From: Caldilineaceae bacterium
GTDB lineage: Bacteria > Chloroflexota > Anaerolineae > Caldilineales > Caldilineaceae
NCBI GenBank assembly: GCA_026708085.1
Contig: JAPOVP010000099.1
Coordinates: 16,045-80,044, forward strand
Direction of reading: 5' to 3'
DNA: 64,000 nt
Below the pieces are notes generated by a model, which was not told the origin of the DNA, made no database searches, and was given only the letters and a program-made list of their open reading frames with translations. Below are positions 26,260 to 35,306 of the stretch, piece by piece (position 1 is the stretch's first letter; every line of letters begins with the position of its first letter). The position numbers were made by a program, and so were the translations under genes.

Positions 26260-28749
26260 TTAACGCCTCTCGACTTTGACCCGCTGGGTAAAGCTGCCGT
26301 TGAGTAGCGCGCCCACTGGCGCGCCGGGTAAACTCTCAGGAATCCAGGCGCAGCCCGCCTGCACCTGCGCGTCTACCGCCACGGTCAGATCCAGGTTTCC
26401 TTGCTCGCTCCGCACCGTGACCGCGCTGCCCGCCTCGAGGCCGGACTCTGCCGCGTCGGCCGGATTCAAGGTGACGGTTGGCCCGTGCGCCATGCCGTGC
26501 ATCTGATCGGTCAGGCTGAAGAGTGTGCCCCCGTCGTAGAGGACGGTGCCGGTGACTAGGCTGAGAGGATACTCCGCATCGCCGCCGGCAGATTCGAGCA
26601 CTCCAACCGACGCCCGCTCAGCGGAAGCCTCGGCAGCAGGCGCGGAACCGGCGTCCCACTGGCGGCCCTGGTCGCCCAGCGCCTCCCAAGTTAGCCCCGA
26701 ATACGCAGGTACAGCCCGCGTGATTTCTGCAGTCACACTGTGCGCGTCCGAGAACGGCCAGTTCGCGCCCATCTGCTTGGCCAGGTGCGTAAATATCATC
26801 CAGTCTGGCGCAGCACGGGACTTTGGATCGGTGACCGCCTTTGGCGCCCTCTGCACGCGACGGTCCACATTGGTGTACGTTCCGTCGTTCTCCGCCCATC
26901 CTTGGGCAGGCAGCACCACGTCAGCCTTCTGTGCAGTCTCTGTGGCCAACAGGTCGGTTACAACGAGCAGTTCCAGCCCTTCCAGACTGGCTGCCCAATC
27001 TGGCGATTCGGCCGCCGGGTTGGCGCCGTTCACGAATAGGGCCTTCATTTCCTGGCTGTCCAGCATCTGCTTGTATGTGTAGCCGGGTAAAGTGGAGAGT
27101 TCGCAGCCCCACAACACCTCCAGACGCGATCTGGCGCCGGCGTCATCTAGTGGGAACTGGCCCGGCAAATCGTCTGGAAGTACACCCATGTCGCGGCACC
27201 CCTGCGCGTTACCGTCCAAGCCGGCATATGCCACTCGGGCCCCTTCGCCCGCCGCTCGGGCCAGCTGTTCCAGTCGGTCACGCACAACGGGACCGTTCTC
27301 CCCACGGGCCGCCATCGGCCCGTAGACTATCAGCGTCCTTTCGCTCTCCTTCAGCAGGTTGGCCGCAGTTGGTATTGGGGATTCCTCTTCGGACGGGGCG
27401 GAGTCCTGCACTGCCTGCAGAAGGCGCCCTACCAACGTAGACTCGCCGCCCGGAAGATAATGAAGGTACGGGCCGTCGTACCGGGTCAACTCAATTTTGC
27501 GAGGGTGGGCGATGATCAGCTTTACTCCGCCTCGAATTACCGCTCTCTTCAAGTGGAGGTCCAGGACAGGCAACTCTTCGCTGGGGTCCAAACCGAATAG
27601 CACAACCGTATCGACCTGCGGGTCGGGCCCGTACTGCGGTTTCATCAGCTCAGACAGGGCCGGCAGACCGGTAGGCAGGGCCGCTACATCACCGCCATCG
27701 CGGTGGTCGATGTTGTTCGTCCCGATCACTTCGCGCATGAACCGCTGCAGTGAATAGTTGCTCTCGTTGCTGATCTTGCCGCTGCCTATCGCACCAATGC
27801 TGTCGGCGCCATACTTCTCCTTTATGCCGGCCAACCTCTCGGCGACATAAGCCAGCGCCTCGCTCCACTGTACAGGGGTCAGTTTGCCGTTCTTGCGCAA
27901 CTGCGGTGTGGCCAGCCGGTTTTCGTCGTTTACCCAGGCGTGGGCAAAGCGGCCCTTGTCGCAAATCCACTGGTCGTTGACCTGCATGTTCTCGCGGCCG
28001 ACGATGCGCCGAAGCTGGTGCGTGCGGCTGTCCAACCGAACATTGCAGCCCACAGAACAGTGCAGGCAGATACTGGGCGTCCGCTCAATTTCCCATGGTC
28101 GGTAAGCAAACCGGGAGACGCGGTTCGTCAGCGCCCCGACAGGGCAAAGGTCTATGATATTGCCGCTGGTCTTGGCGTCGACCGGGCGCCCGTCCTGTAT
28201 GTCCACGATCGTGTCATTGCCCCGCTCGAACAGACCTAGTTGCGGCTTGTCCTCCCACTCCTCTAGGTAACGGATGCAGCGCCAGCACAGGACGCACCGT
28301 TCCTGGTCCAGCACAATCGTGTCGGAAATGTCGTAGTGTTTTTTCGCGAGCCGCTTCGGCTCGATCAGCTGACTGATCCCCGGACCAAATCGCATTGTCT
28401 GGTCCTGCAGCGGGCACTCGCCGCCTTTGTCGCAGATCGGGCAATCCAGCGGATGATTGAGCAGAATGAAGGCCAGGTTAGCTTCCTGAACCGTACGTAC
28501 CTGTTCAGTATCCGTACGTACAACCATTCCCTCGCCCACAGGCATCGTACAGGAAGCCATCATCGCCGTACCCCGTGGACCGTCCACCTCGACAAGGCAC
28601 ATGCGGCAGCAGCCAACCGGGTCCAGCTTGGGATGCGAACAGAAGACCGGAATCTCGACGCCCGCCATGCGCGCCGCGTCGACCAGAAGCGTCCTGGCAG
28701 GAACCGACACTTCCTCTTCGTTGATCGTGAGCGTTACATTATCTGTCAT
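26260..28749 (-). CDS. nuoG: NADH-quinone oxidoreductase subunit G
   Basis: The 829-residue product starts with a 2Fe-2S plant-type ferredoxin domain (VFCSHPKLDPVGCCRMCLVEVDG, N1b). The HPLDCPICDKGGECPLQ motif (N5, with its His ligand) and CVLCWRCIRY...CPVGALT (N4) follow. CLHCSVGCNV with a later WICDKG supplies a CxxCxxxC...C set for an N7-type cluster, which many NuoG proteins have lost. The rest is a molybdopterin-oxidoreductase-like domain without obvious catalytic use. It lies in the NADH module between the Uma2 gene and nuoH. Confidence 0.95.
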   Translation of the reverse strand: MTDNVTLTINEEEVSVPARTLLVDAARMAGVEIPVFCSHPKLDPVGCCRMCLVEVDGPRGTAMMASCTMPVGEGMVVRTDTEQVRTVQEANLAFILLNHPLDCPICDKGGECPLQDQTMRFGPGISQLIEPKRLAKKHYDISDTIVLDQERCVLCWRCIRYLEEWEDKPQLGLFERGNDTIVDIQDGRPVDAKTSGNIIDLCPVGALTNRVSRFAYRPWEIERTPSICLHCSVGCNVRLDSRTHQLRRIVGRENMQVNDQWICDKGRFAHAWVNDENRLATPQLRKNGKLTPVQWSEALAYVAERLAGIKEKYGADSIGAIGSGKISNESNYSLQRFMREVIGTNNIDHRDGGDVAALPTGLPALSELMKPQYGPDPQVDTVVLFGLDPSEELPVLDLHLKRAVIRGGVKLIIAHPRKIELTRYDGPYLHYLPGGESTLVGRLLQAVQDSAPSEEESPIPTAANLLKESERTLIVYGPMAARGENGPVVRDRLEQLARAAGEGARVAYAGLDGNAQGCRDMGVLPDDLPGQFPLDDAGARSRLEVLWGCELSTLPGYTYKQMLDSQEMKALFVNGANPAAESPDWAASLEGLELLVVTDLLATETAQKADVVLPAQGWAENDGTYTNVDRRVQRAPKAVTDPKSRAAPDWMIFTHLAKQMGANWPFSDAHSVTAEITRAVPAYSGLTWEALGDQGRQWDAGSAPAAEASAERASVGVLESAGGDAEYPLSLVTGTVLYDGGTLFSLTDQMHGMAHGPTVTLNPADAAESGLEAGSAVTVRSEQGNLDLTVAVDAQVQAGCAWIPESLPGAPVGALLNGSFTQRVKVERR

Positions 28750-28799
28750 TGACGATTACGTCTCCGAGAATGAGGAGAACCTCTGCGGGTCCAGCCTGT

Positions 28800-29483
28800 C
28801 TAGGCTGTACTGCCTGATGGCGGCAGTATGTCGTCAACAGCCACTTCAAGATCGGGGAAAGCCAGCGGCGTCACGGATTCACCGCGATGGTAGGTCAATT
28901 TCGTTTGATATGCTGCCTCTCCGCTTACAGGCGTTCGCGGGTCTCGGTACACCTCCAGGAAGCCGTCGACAAGATTCCACAGCCAGTACTCAGCTATTCC
29001 CGCCTTCGCGTATATTGCCCTTTTGAGAGATCGATCGTAAGTGAGGCTTGAGTCCGAAACTTCCATCAACAACAGTATCTCCGATGGGTAGGGATGACGT
29101 TCATCAAGTTCAAGTCCAGATTCCGTTGAAATGACCAAATCTGGTTCGGGCTCGGTCATCTGTTCAGGTATGGTCACCGGTCCCTGTGTACGAACCTCTA
29201 TGTCTGCACGTGCATCCAATTGGGAAAAGATCCTTCTCAAGCGATTTACAGTGCGAATGTGAGGGGGATTATTGGGACTCATGTCCACCAGAATTCCTTC
29301 AACCAACTCTACTCTGTCATTCTCCTTGAAGAAGCCGATGTCTATCAACCAATGATATTCATCCAGCGTGAATCGCCTCAAGGGCATACCCTCGGCTAGC
29401 GTAATCGGCAGATTCGCGTCCAGTATCTTGCTACTATCGCTCCTGATCTGCTCGCCGGCGTCAGGAGTGGCTACGGCGTTCAT
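28800..29483 (-). CDS. Uma2-family (DUF820, PD-(D/E)XK fold) protein inserted in the nuo operon
   Basis: About 227 residues from ATG 29483, which has GAGG 8 bases upstream; ATG 29504 overlaps the nuoEF stop and is the alternative. Uma2 features are clear: RVELVEGILVDMSPNNPPH, the nuclease-fold core PEPDLVI, ILLLMEVSDSSLTYDRSLK and AIYAKAGIAEYWLWNLVDG. The fold suggests a restriction-type endonuclease, but cellular roles of the family are essentially unknown. It sits between nuoEF (gap 10 bases) and nuoG (gap 50 bases) on the same strand, where no Uma2 gene belongs functionally. It is probably a mobile or freely shuffled gene that inserted without breaking the operon. Confidence 0.85.
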   Translation of the reverse strand: MNAVATPDAGEQIRSDSSKILDANLPITLAEGMPLRRFTLDEYHWLIDIGFFKENDRVELVEGILVDMSPNNPPHIRTVNRLRRIFSQLDARADIEVRTQGPVTIPEQMTEPEPDLVISTESGLELDERHPYPSEILLLMEVSDSSLTYDRSLKRAIYAKAGIAEYWLWNLVDGFLEVYRDPRTPVSGEAAYQTKLTYHRGESVTPLAFPDLEVAVDDILPPSGSTA

Positions 29484-29493
29484 CCGTTGTTCC

Positions 29494-31470
29494 TCAGTCG
29501 TCACCCGGAATCAAATCATCGTGCAGCACGATGTTCCCGCCGGCCGGCGCAAATGTGGTGTCGCGCAATCCGCTTTCCTCGTGCGTATTCGGGCGGTAAT
29601 CCGGCCGAATCGGCAGAACAGGACCGATCTCGTCAGGATTGGTATTCTCAATCTGCGCCGAAAACTCGGGCCTGAACTTTAGCAGGTTGCTCTGCAGTCC
29701 CCACACCGATGCCTCGCCAAATGGACAGAAGCTCTTGCCGGCAATATTGTCGGCGATGAACTCCATCAGCTCCAGGTCTCTGCCCAGACCCTGCCCTTCC
29801 TCGATGCGCAGCAGGATCTTCTCCAACCAGGCCGTGCCCTCGCGGCAAGGCGTGCACTTGCCGCAACTCTCTTCACGATAGAAGCTGAGCGTGCGCCGCG
29901 CAACCTCGACCATTGAGGTGCGGTCGTCGATCGCGATCACGCCGGCCGACCCCAGCAGCGAACCGGCCTCGGTGATGCTCTCAAAGTCCAGCGGCGTGTC
30001 GAACTGATCCGGTGTCAACAGCTTCATCGACAGCCCGCCGGGTACGATCGCCTTGATCGGATGGTTCTCGTCCTGCGGCCCGCCTCCATATTTGTTGACC
30101 AGTTCACTTAGTGGCGTTGCGTGTGGAAGTTCGTAGAGCCCCGGCCGCTTAACGTTTCCGCTCAGACAGAAAATACGCATCCCCGGGCTGCGTTCAGTGC
30201 CGTACTCCTTGTACCAGTCGACGCCATGGCGCATAACGTGCGTCACATTGCAGATCGACTCGACGTTATTCACAATCGTCGGTTTGGCATACAGGCCTTC
30301 CACGGCGGGGAATGGGGGCTTGAGGCGCGGCTGTCCGCGATAGCCCTCAAGGCTCGTTAGCTGCGCGGTCTCTTCCCCGCACTCGTAGGCACCGGCGCCT
30401 CGGTGCATTACAATATCCAAATTGTTGCCGCTGCCGAAGATATTTTCGCCCAGGTAGCCCTTGGCTCTCGCCTCGTCCAGTGCATTCTGCATGCGAACAT
30501 AGGCAAAATAGTATTCACCGCGAATATAGATAAATGCCTTCTCCGACTCGATTGCGTGGCAACTCAGAATGATCCCTTCGATGAGCTGATGGGGATCGTA
30601 TTCCATCACAATACGGTCTTTGAAAGTGCCCGGCTCCGATTCATCGGCATTCACGACCATATAGCGGGGTTGCACGCCCTGCGGCAAAAAGCCCCATTTG
30701 ACTCCAGTGGGAAAACCGGCCCCGCCGCGACCACGAATCCCGCTTTCCTTTATCTGATCGACCATGTCGGCCGGCTCAATCTCGCTCAACACGCGTCGCG
30801 CCGTGGTATAGCCGCCGTCAGCCTCGTAAGTCTCTATCCGGTGGCTGTCAGGTTCGTTGAGCCGGTCCATCAGGTACCGGGGCTCCATCCCACCTGTGCG
30901 GTAAGGGCCGTCGGACGCGCCTTCACCGTTGGGGTCGGCCTCCGGTGTCCAGCGTTCCAGCGTGTGGAAGCCATTGCCGGAATCCAGCAGTTCAATCGCC
31001 TTCTCCACGTCTTCGGACGAGTCGAGATTCTCGAAATAGCGGATCTGACCCGTCTTTTGGTCGGTAACGATCGCCATCGGCGCCGTGCCGCAAGAGCCGA
31101 GACACTCCATGTGATCGAGGGCGAACTTTCCGTCCTCGGTCTTCTCACCGTGATGAATGCCAAGCGCGTTCTCAAAGTTGTGCAGGCACTGGTTCCCACC
31201 CCGAAGCATGCAAGGGACGTTTGTACAGACTTCGATATGATATTCGCCCTTGGGCACCTCATGCAGCATGTTGTAGAAACCGACGACCGCGCCAACCTCA
31301 GCCGGCGCGATTCCGAGGATTTCCGCCAGCTCGTCCTGCGCATCTACCGGGCAGTATCCGTACTCCTTCTGGATCACGTAGAGCGCCGGCAGGATTCCCG
31401 ACCGCTGCCGGCCCGCGGGATAGCGTGCCAGTATTTCGTCGATTTCCTGCCGCATCTGGTCCGTTATCAT
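29494..31470 (-). CDS. nuoEF: NuoE-NuoF fusion, NADH-binding module of complex I
   Basis: A single 658-residue frame joins NuoE (about 1-165) to NuoF (about 210-650). NuoE shows the N1a cysteines in EVCTNVPCML and MECLGSCGTAP. NuoF shows the FMN/NADH region RGRGGAGFPTGVKWGF, NADESEPGTFKDR, GAGAYECGEETA, and the N3 ligands CGKCTPCREGT with SFCPFGE. NADH is oxidised here and electrons go through FMN to N3. A linker of about 45 residues rich in polar residues separates the halves. Fusion of E and F in one chain is uncommon. No frameshift is needed to read the two halves, so this is a true fusion. Confidence 0.94.
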   Translation of the reverse strand: MITDQMRQEIDEILARYPAGRQRSGILPALYVIQKEYGYCPVDAQDELAEILGIAPAEVGAVVGFYNMLHEVPKGEYHIEVCTNVPCMLRGGNQCLHNFENALGIHHGEKTEDGKFALDHMECLGSCGTAPMAIVTDQKTGQIRYFENLDSSEDVEKAIELLDSGNGFHTLERWTPEADPNGEGASDGPYRTGGMEPRYLMDRLNEPDSHRIETYEADGGYTTARRVLSEIEPADMVDQIKESGIRGRGGAGFPTGVKWGFLPQGVQPRYMVVNADESEPGTFKDRIVMEYDPHQLIEGIILSCHAIESEKAFIYIRGEYYFAYVRMQNALDEARAKGYLGENIFGSGNNLDIVMHRGAGAYECGEETAQLTSLEGYRGQPRLKPPFPAVEGLYAKPTIVNNVESICNVTHVMRHGVDWYKEYGTERSPGMRIFCLSGNVKRPGLYELPHATPLSELVNKYGGGPQDENHPIKAIVPGGLSMKLLTPDQFDTPLDFESITEAGSLLGSAGVIAIDDRTSMVEVARRTLSFYREESCGKCTPCREGTAWLEKILLRIEEGQGLGRDLELMEFIADNIAGKSFCPFGEASVWGLQSNLLKFRPEFSAQIENTNPDEIGPVLPIRPDYRPNTHEESGLRDTTFAPAGGNIVLHDDLIPGDD

Positions 31471-31536
31471 TGAATTCCCCGGTTGCAGGTGAGCGGTTTA
31501 CGGTGGCAAGTGCTGAGCATATCCACAGCCGCAGTG

Positions 31537-33387
31537 CTATCGGTCTACTTCACCAAGTACAATGTCGATCGACCCGATGTTGGTCACGACGTCGGAGAGC
31601 ATCTCGCCGCGACTTATATGATCAATGGCGTAAAGGTTGTTGAAGCTTGGGCCGTGTACATGCAGGCGATACGGCTTGGCAGAACCGTCACTGTAGACGA
31701 AAAATCCCAGCTCACCTTTACTGTTTTCGATGCCGTGATAGAAGAAGCCGGGCGGCACATGGAAGCCTTCGGTCATCAGCTTGAAATGGTGAATTAACGC
31801 CTCCATGCTCACATCCAGTTCGGCGCGCGGAGGTAGGGCCACCTTTCGATTGTTCGACCTGTAAAGCCCGCTGGGAAGGTTGTCCACTGCCTGTTCCAGG
31901 ATGCGTACGCTCTGACGCATCTCCTCCAGTCGGATCTTGAAGCGCCCGTAACAGTCGCCGCTGTCACTGGTCGGCACCTCAAACTCGTATGCCTCATAGC
32001 CGCTGTAAGGTCGATCGCGGCGCAGGTCCCAGTCGACGCCGCTGCCGCGTAGCATCGGCCCGGTAAGACCCATGCCCAAAGCATCTTCGGCGCTGATGTG
32101 ACCGATTCCGATCAGGCGCTCCTGCCACAACGGTGCCTCAGTAACCATCGCCTCGTACTCGCTGATCTTCTGCGGCATTACACGCAGGAAATCCTTCAGC
32201 TCAGAGACAAAAGCGTCCGGCAGGTCCTGCCAGACGCCCCCAATGCGAATGAAGCTGACCGTGAGCCTGGCGCCGCAGGCCATCTCGAACAGATCCAGAA
32301 TCCGTTCCCGTTCGCGCGTCGCGTACATCAGGAGGCTCATACCGGTCCCCGACACGTCCAGGACGTGCGTCGCCAGCCAGAACAGGTGAGAGGCGATTCT
32401 CTGCAACTCTGCCATGATCACACGGATCACCTGCGCCCGTTCAGGTATCTCCAGGCCCAGCATATGCTCGATGGTCAGGCAATAGCCCAGATTGTTCGAC
32501 ATCGAGGACAAGTAGTCCATCCGGTCGGTGTAATAGACAAAGTCCTTATAGCGCTTGTTTTCGCCAGTCTTTTCAAAGCCCGAATGGAGAAAGCCCAGGT
32601 CCGGGTCGATGCTAACAATGCGCTCGCCGTCCATCTCCACGACCAGGCGAAGTACACCGTGCGTGCTGGGATGGTGCGGCCCCATATTGATGACCATGTT
32701 CTGGCGGCTCATCCCCGGCGGCAGGTCTGGGGCCGTGCTCTCCGCCGGCAGTATCTGAGAGCCAAGCGTATCGAACTCCGGGTCGTCCCAAGTGAACGTA
32801 AACGGCACCTCTTCTCCGCCAAGCGGGGCCTGCTTCTGCAGCGGGTGATTGGGCCAGTTCTTGGGCATGAGGATCCGTCGCGGGTCCGGATGGCCGGTGA
32901 AGCGGATCCCCATCAGGTCGTACACTTCCCGCTCCGGCCACTCGGCACCCTGGTACACGCCGGTCAGGCTGTCGATCCGCGCAGACTCGCCGTCGCCGCC
33001 CGGTTCGGTTTCGCAGTCGGCCACGACCGTAAGGTGCTGGTTGCGCGAGTAGGAGCGAAACTGGTACACCGCTTGAAAACGGGCTTCGCCGTCCAGAGGA
33101 AGTCGGGACCGGTCCACACTGGTAACGTCTATCAGCGTCTCATATGAGAGTTCGGGATCATCATGCAAAAAAGTGACCAGCGCCTTGAGTTGCCCCGGGT
33201 TAACCAATACCACCTGGTTGCCGTTGTGCAGGCCAGCCGCAACGATGTCCTCGCCAAACTGTTGGCAGATGCGCCGCGTATCTTTTGTATCCCCCTCGGG
33301 CAAGGGCGCCAAAGCGGGGATTCCCGGCGGATTCAGGGTTCGTTGGGTCTCGTATGCGCGAACAACCGGCGCTACATCAAGAGGCAT
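31537..33387 (-). CDS. nuoCD: NuoC-NuoD fusion, quinone-reduction module
   Basis: The 616-residue protein has NuoC in its N-terminal third (YETLIDVTSVDRSR, EREVYDLMGIRFTGHPDPRR) and NuoD (49-kDa) after about residue 235, beginning NMVINMGPHHPSTHGVLRL. NuoD lines the quinone site next to NuoB; HHPSTHG carries the conserved His and DRMDYLSSMSNN the family-typical loop. C-D fusion is known from enterobacteria and several other phyla. The first 45 residues precede the NuoC core and are not conserved. It lies 113 bases after nuoB and 66 bases before nuoEF. Confidence 0.95.
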   Translation of the reverse strand: MPLDVAPVVRAYETQRTLNPPGIPALAPLPEGDTKDTRRICQQFGEDIVAAGLHNGNQVVLVNPGQLKALVTFLHDDPELSYETLIDVTSVDRSRLPLDGEARFQAVYQFRSYSRNQHLTVVADCETEPGGDGESARIDSLTGVYQGAEWPEREVYDLMGIRFTGHPDPRRILMPKNWPNHPLQKQAPLGGEEVPFTFTWDDPEFDTLGSQILPAESTAPDLPPGMSRQNMVINMGPHHPSTHGVLRLVVEMDGERIVSIDPDLGFLHSGFEKTGENKRYKDFVYYTDRMDYLSSMSNNLGYCLTIEHMLGLEIPERAQVIRVIMAELQRIASHLFWLATHVLDVSGTGMSLLMYATRERERILDLFEMACGARLTVSFIRIGGVWQDLPDAFVSELKDFLRVMPQKISEYEAMVTEAPLWQERLIGIGHISAEDALGMGLTGPMLRGSGVDWDLRRDRPYSGYEAYEFEVPTSDSGDCYGRFKIRLEEMRQSVRILEQAVDNLPSGLYRSNNRKVALPPRAELDVSMEALIHHFKLMTEGFHVPPGFFYHGIENSKGELGFFVYSDGSAKPYRLHVHGPSFNNLYAIDHISRGEMLSDVVTNIGSIDIVLGEVDR

Positions 33388-33500
33388 CGCTCAGCTCGCT
33401 CTCATATCTGCAGTTTGGCACCGATAGACACGGTTCTGTGTCCATTTGCAGGGTTACCCGGTCAGGCGGAAGCGCCATCCAAGACAATTAATTGCCAAGG

Positions 33501-34028
33501 TCAGACAACCAGAGGCTCGATCTCGTCAACGGTCAGCGGTTCTTCGACCTTGCGCCATGCCCCAACTGATTCGCTCCGCTGTTTCGCACGCAGCAGATCC
33601 ATTGCGTAGAGCAGGGATTCAGGTCGTGGCGGGCAGCCGGGAACATAAACGTCAACGGGAATGATCTTGTCCACCCCCTGGATAATGGCGTAGTTGTTGA
33701 AAGGACCGCCGGCGCTGGCACATATTCCCATGGCGATAACCCATTTTGGTGCCAGCATCTGGTCGTAAATGCGCTTTATCACCGGCGCCATCTTGTTGCT
33801 GACACGGCCGGAGACAATCATGAGATCGGCCTGCCGCGGACTGGCCCGGAAGAGCTCCGACCCGTATCGGGCAATGTCGTGACGGGCCGTGCCTGTAGCG
33901 ATCATTTCCATCGCGCAACAGGCCAGACCGAAGAGCAGCGGCCATGTGCTATTGGCTCTCCCCCAATTGATTACGCTGTCCAGCGACGTTGTCAAAATGC
34001 CTTCAGGAACCTTTTCTTCTAGACCCAT
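33501..34028 (-). CDS. nuoB: NADH-quinone oxidoreductase subunit B
   Basis: About 175 residues from ATG 34028, chosen because AAGGA lies 8 bases upstream and [17 protein letters not shown] is a normal NuoB N-terminus; the frame continues to 34148 without family resemblance. Cluster N2 ligands are present: GLACCAMEM (adjacent Cys pair), MGICASAGG and PGCPPRPE. N2 donates electrons to quinone. There is no second nuoB in the window, so the divergent cluster has no N2 subunit of its own here. Confidence 0.96.
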   Translation of the reverse strand: MGLEEKVPEGILTTSLDSVINWGRANSTWPLLFGLACCAMEMIATGTARHDIARYGSELFRASPRQADLMIVSGRVSNKMAPVIKRIYDQMLAPKWVIAMGICASAGGPFNNYAIIQGVDKIIPVDVYVPGCPPRPESLLYAMDLLRAKQRSESVGAWRKVEEPLTVDEIEPLVV

Positions 34029-34191
34029 GTCCGTTCCTTTGCACCTACATCTATGCAGCCGAGCCGGAGGCGGCATTTTATGAACGCGGCAACTGGCTTT
34101 CGGCTCTCTGGACCTTCCAGCCTTAACCTGTACCAAATATGCTGTCAAAACCCTGAGAAAAGCCGTGCGCGACGGCCAGATCCCTCAGTCT

Positions 34192-34548
34192 CTAGTCCCA
34201 GTCGAGAGCGCCCTTCTTCCATTCATAGAGGAAACCTACCACGAGTACAATGAAAAAGGGAATCATCGCCAACAGGGCAAATAGGCGAAGATCTCTCAAG
34301 ACGGCCGCCCACGGGTAGAGGAAGATTACTTCGATGTCGAAGATCAAAAAGAGCATTGCGACCAGGTAGTACTTAACCGGGAATCGTCGACGGGCGTCGG
34401 CGAAGGGGATAATCCCCGATTCGTAGGGCTCCAATTTCTGATTGTTACGCTCTCGTGGACCGAGCAGCGAGGGCAGACCGATGGCAATAACGCCGAATCC
34501 GGCCGCCAACAGGATCAGTATGAGAAGTGGCAGATAGTCGCTTGCCAT
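34192..34548 (-). CDS. nuoA: NADH-quinone oxidoreductase subunit A (first complex I)
   Basis: About 118 residues from ATG 34548, with AAGGAA 8 bases upstream; an ATG at 34599 would add 17 polar residues. Three membrane helices and the signature LEPYESGIIPFADARRRF followed by YYLVAMLFLIFDIEVIFLYPWA identify NuoA. It holds the membrane arm and the quinone module together. It is the first gene of the complete minus-strand nuo operon. Confidence 0.95.
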   Translation of the reverse strand: MASDYLPLLILILLAAGFGVIAIGLPSLLGPRERNNQKLEPYESGIIPFADARRRFPVKYYLVAMLFLIFDIEVIFLYPWAAVLRDLRLFALLAMIPFFIVLVVGFLYEWKKGALDWD

Positions 34549-34617
34549 CTCGTATTCCTTTTCAGCGAAACTGAAAGGCTTGGGGAACTGTTCGTGCATT
34601 TTTCCACGAACGACTTA

Positions 34618-34647
34618 ATTCTAGCACGAACCGAAATTGACTGTCAA
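34618..34647 (-). promoter_or_regulatory. Promoter of the complete nuo operon, TTGACA-N18-TAGAAT
   Basis: On the minus strand TTGACA (34647-34642) and TAGAAT (34623-34618) are 18 bases apart. Transcription would start near 34611, about 60 bases before nuoA. A TGTCAATTGT box lies 10 bases upstream of the -35. Confidence 0.7.
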
Positions 34648-34657
34648 AGCCTGTCGG

Positions 34658-34667
34658 TGTCAATTGT
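34658..34667. promoter_or_regulatory. TGTCAATTGT box between the nuo operons
   Basis: This is the same 10-mer that occurs twice at the mreB promoter. It is centred about 50 bases upstream of the predicted nuoA transcription start, where an activator or repressor could bind. On the opposite strand it reads ACAATTGACA and could also act as a -35-like element. Confidence 0.4.
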
Positions 34668-34812
34668 CTCCAAAGAGCAAGCCGGCGGGCCCCGTTGAAT
34701 GATCATCCCCCCGCCTCGCTCCAATCCCACTGAATGCCTTGTAAATGCCGCCACCTGGAGCACGTTGAACGCGTTTAAGCAGGGCACAAACTTTCCCTAT
34801 CAGAAATCGCTA

Positions 34813-34821
34813 TGCTATACT
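34813..34821 (+). promoter_or_regulatory. Extended -10 promoter of the second nuo cluster
   Basis: TGcTATACT (TG at 34813-34814, TATACT at 34816-34821) is a good extended -10 element; the -35 position (TTCCCT, 34793-34798) is weak. Transcription would start near 34828, about 37 bases before nuoA2. Confidence 0.55.
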
Positions 34822-34864
34822 TTCGCGGGAGTTTGTTAAATTCCACACAAACGGATTCTCGCTA

Positions 34865-35221
34865 ATGCTCAGTCAATATTTCTTCATTCTTGTTATGTCC
34901 GGCTTGGCGGTCGTGTTACCTCTTGCCGCCATCGTGATGGGCCATTTCCTTGGTCCCCGCCGGCCCGATGAGATCAAGAACGACATCTACGAGAGTGGCG
35001 TCGAAACCATTGGCGAGACGTGGGTCCAGTTCCGAGCACAGTACTACCTGATTGGCTTGGTATTCGTCGTGTTCGACGTCGAAGCACTGTTCCTCTTTCC
35101 AATTGCAGTGGCATACCAGCAGCTCGAAATGTTTGCAGTGCTCGCGACCATCTTCTTTGTTCTGCTGCTCGTGATCGGACTCATGTACGATTGGCGCAAG
35201 GGCGCTCTGGAGTGGCAATAG
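34865..35221 (+). CDS. NuoA paralogue, first gene of the membrane-arm-only nuo cluster
   Basis: The 118-residue, three-helix protein has the NuoA signature: NDIYESGVETIGETWVQF and YYLIGLVFVVFDVEALFLFPIA. It resembles the other NuoA in layout but differs at most loop positions, so the two are old paralogues. It is the first gene of a plus-strand run A-H-J-K-(TPR/2TM)-L-M-N. In a canonical operon nuoB would follow; here nuoH follows after 85 bases. Confidence 0.93.
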   Translation: MLSQYFFILVMSGLAVVLPLAAIVMGHFLGPRRPDEIKNDIYESGVETIGETWVQFRAQYYLIGLVFVVFDVEALFLFPIAVAYQQLEMFAVLATIFFVLLLVIGLMYDWRKGALEWQ

Positions 35222-35306
35222 GTCTGGTTCAGGTGCTGCGCACGGCCAATCAGTTCGCGGCGCCTAAAGGCCTCAGTTTCTCAGCTACCTGTTTGGAGGC
35301 AGAGCT

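Larger units (their letters stand above)
34549..34864. other. Divergent nuoA/nuoA2 regulatory region
   Basis: The 316 bases between the two divergent nuoA starts hold no gene. They contain the minus-strand promoter (34618-34647), a TGTCAATTGT box (34658-34667) and an extended -10 plus-strand promoter (34813-34821). Several TGTCAA/TTGACA half-sites cluster between 34635 and 34667. Confidence 0.65.

Noticed and set aside
28336..28752. Plus-strand frame opposite nuoG
   Set aside because: It lies wholly antisense to conserved cluster-ligand sequence of NuoG, so it is a shadow frame.
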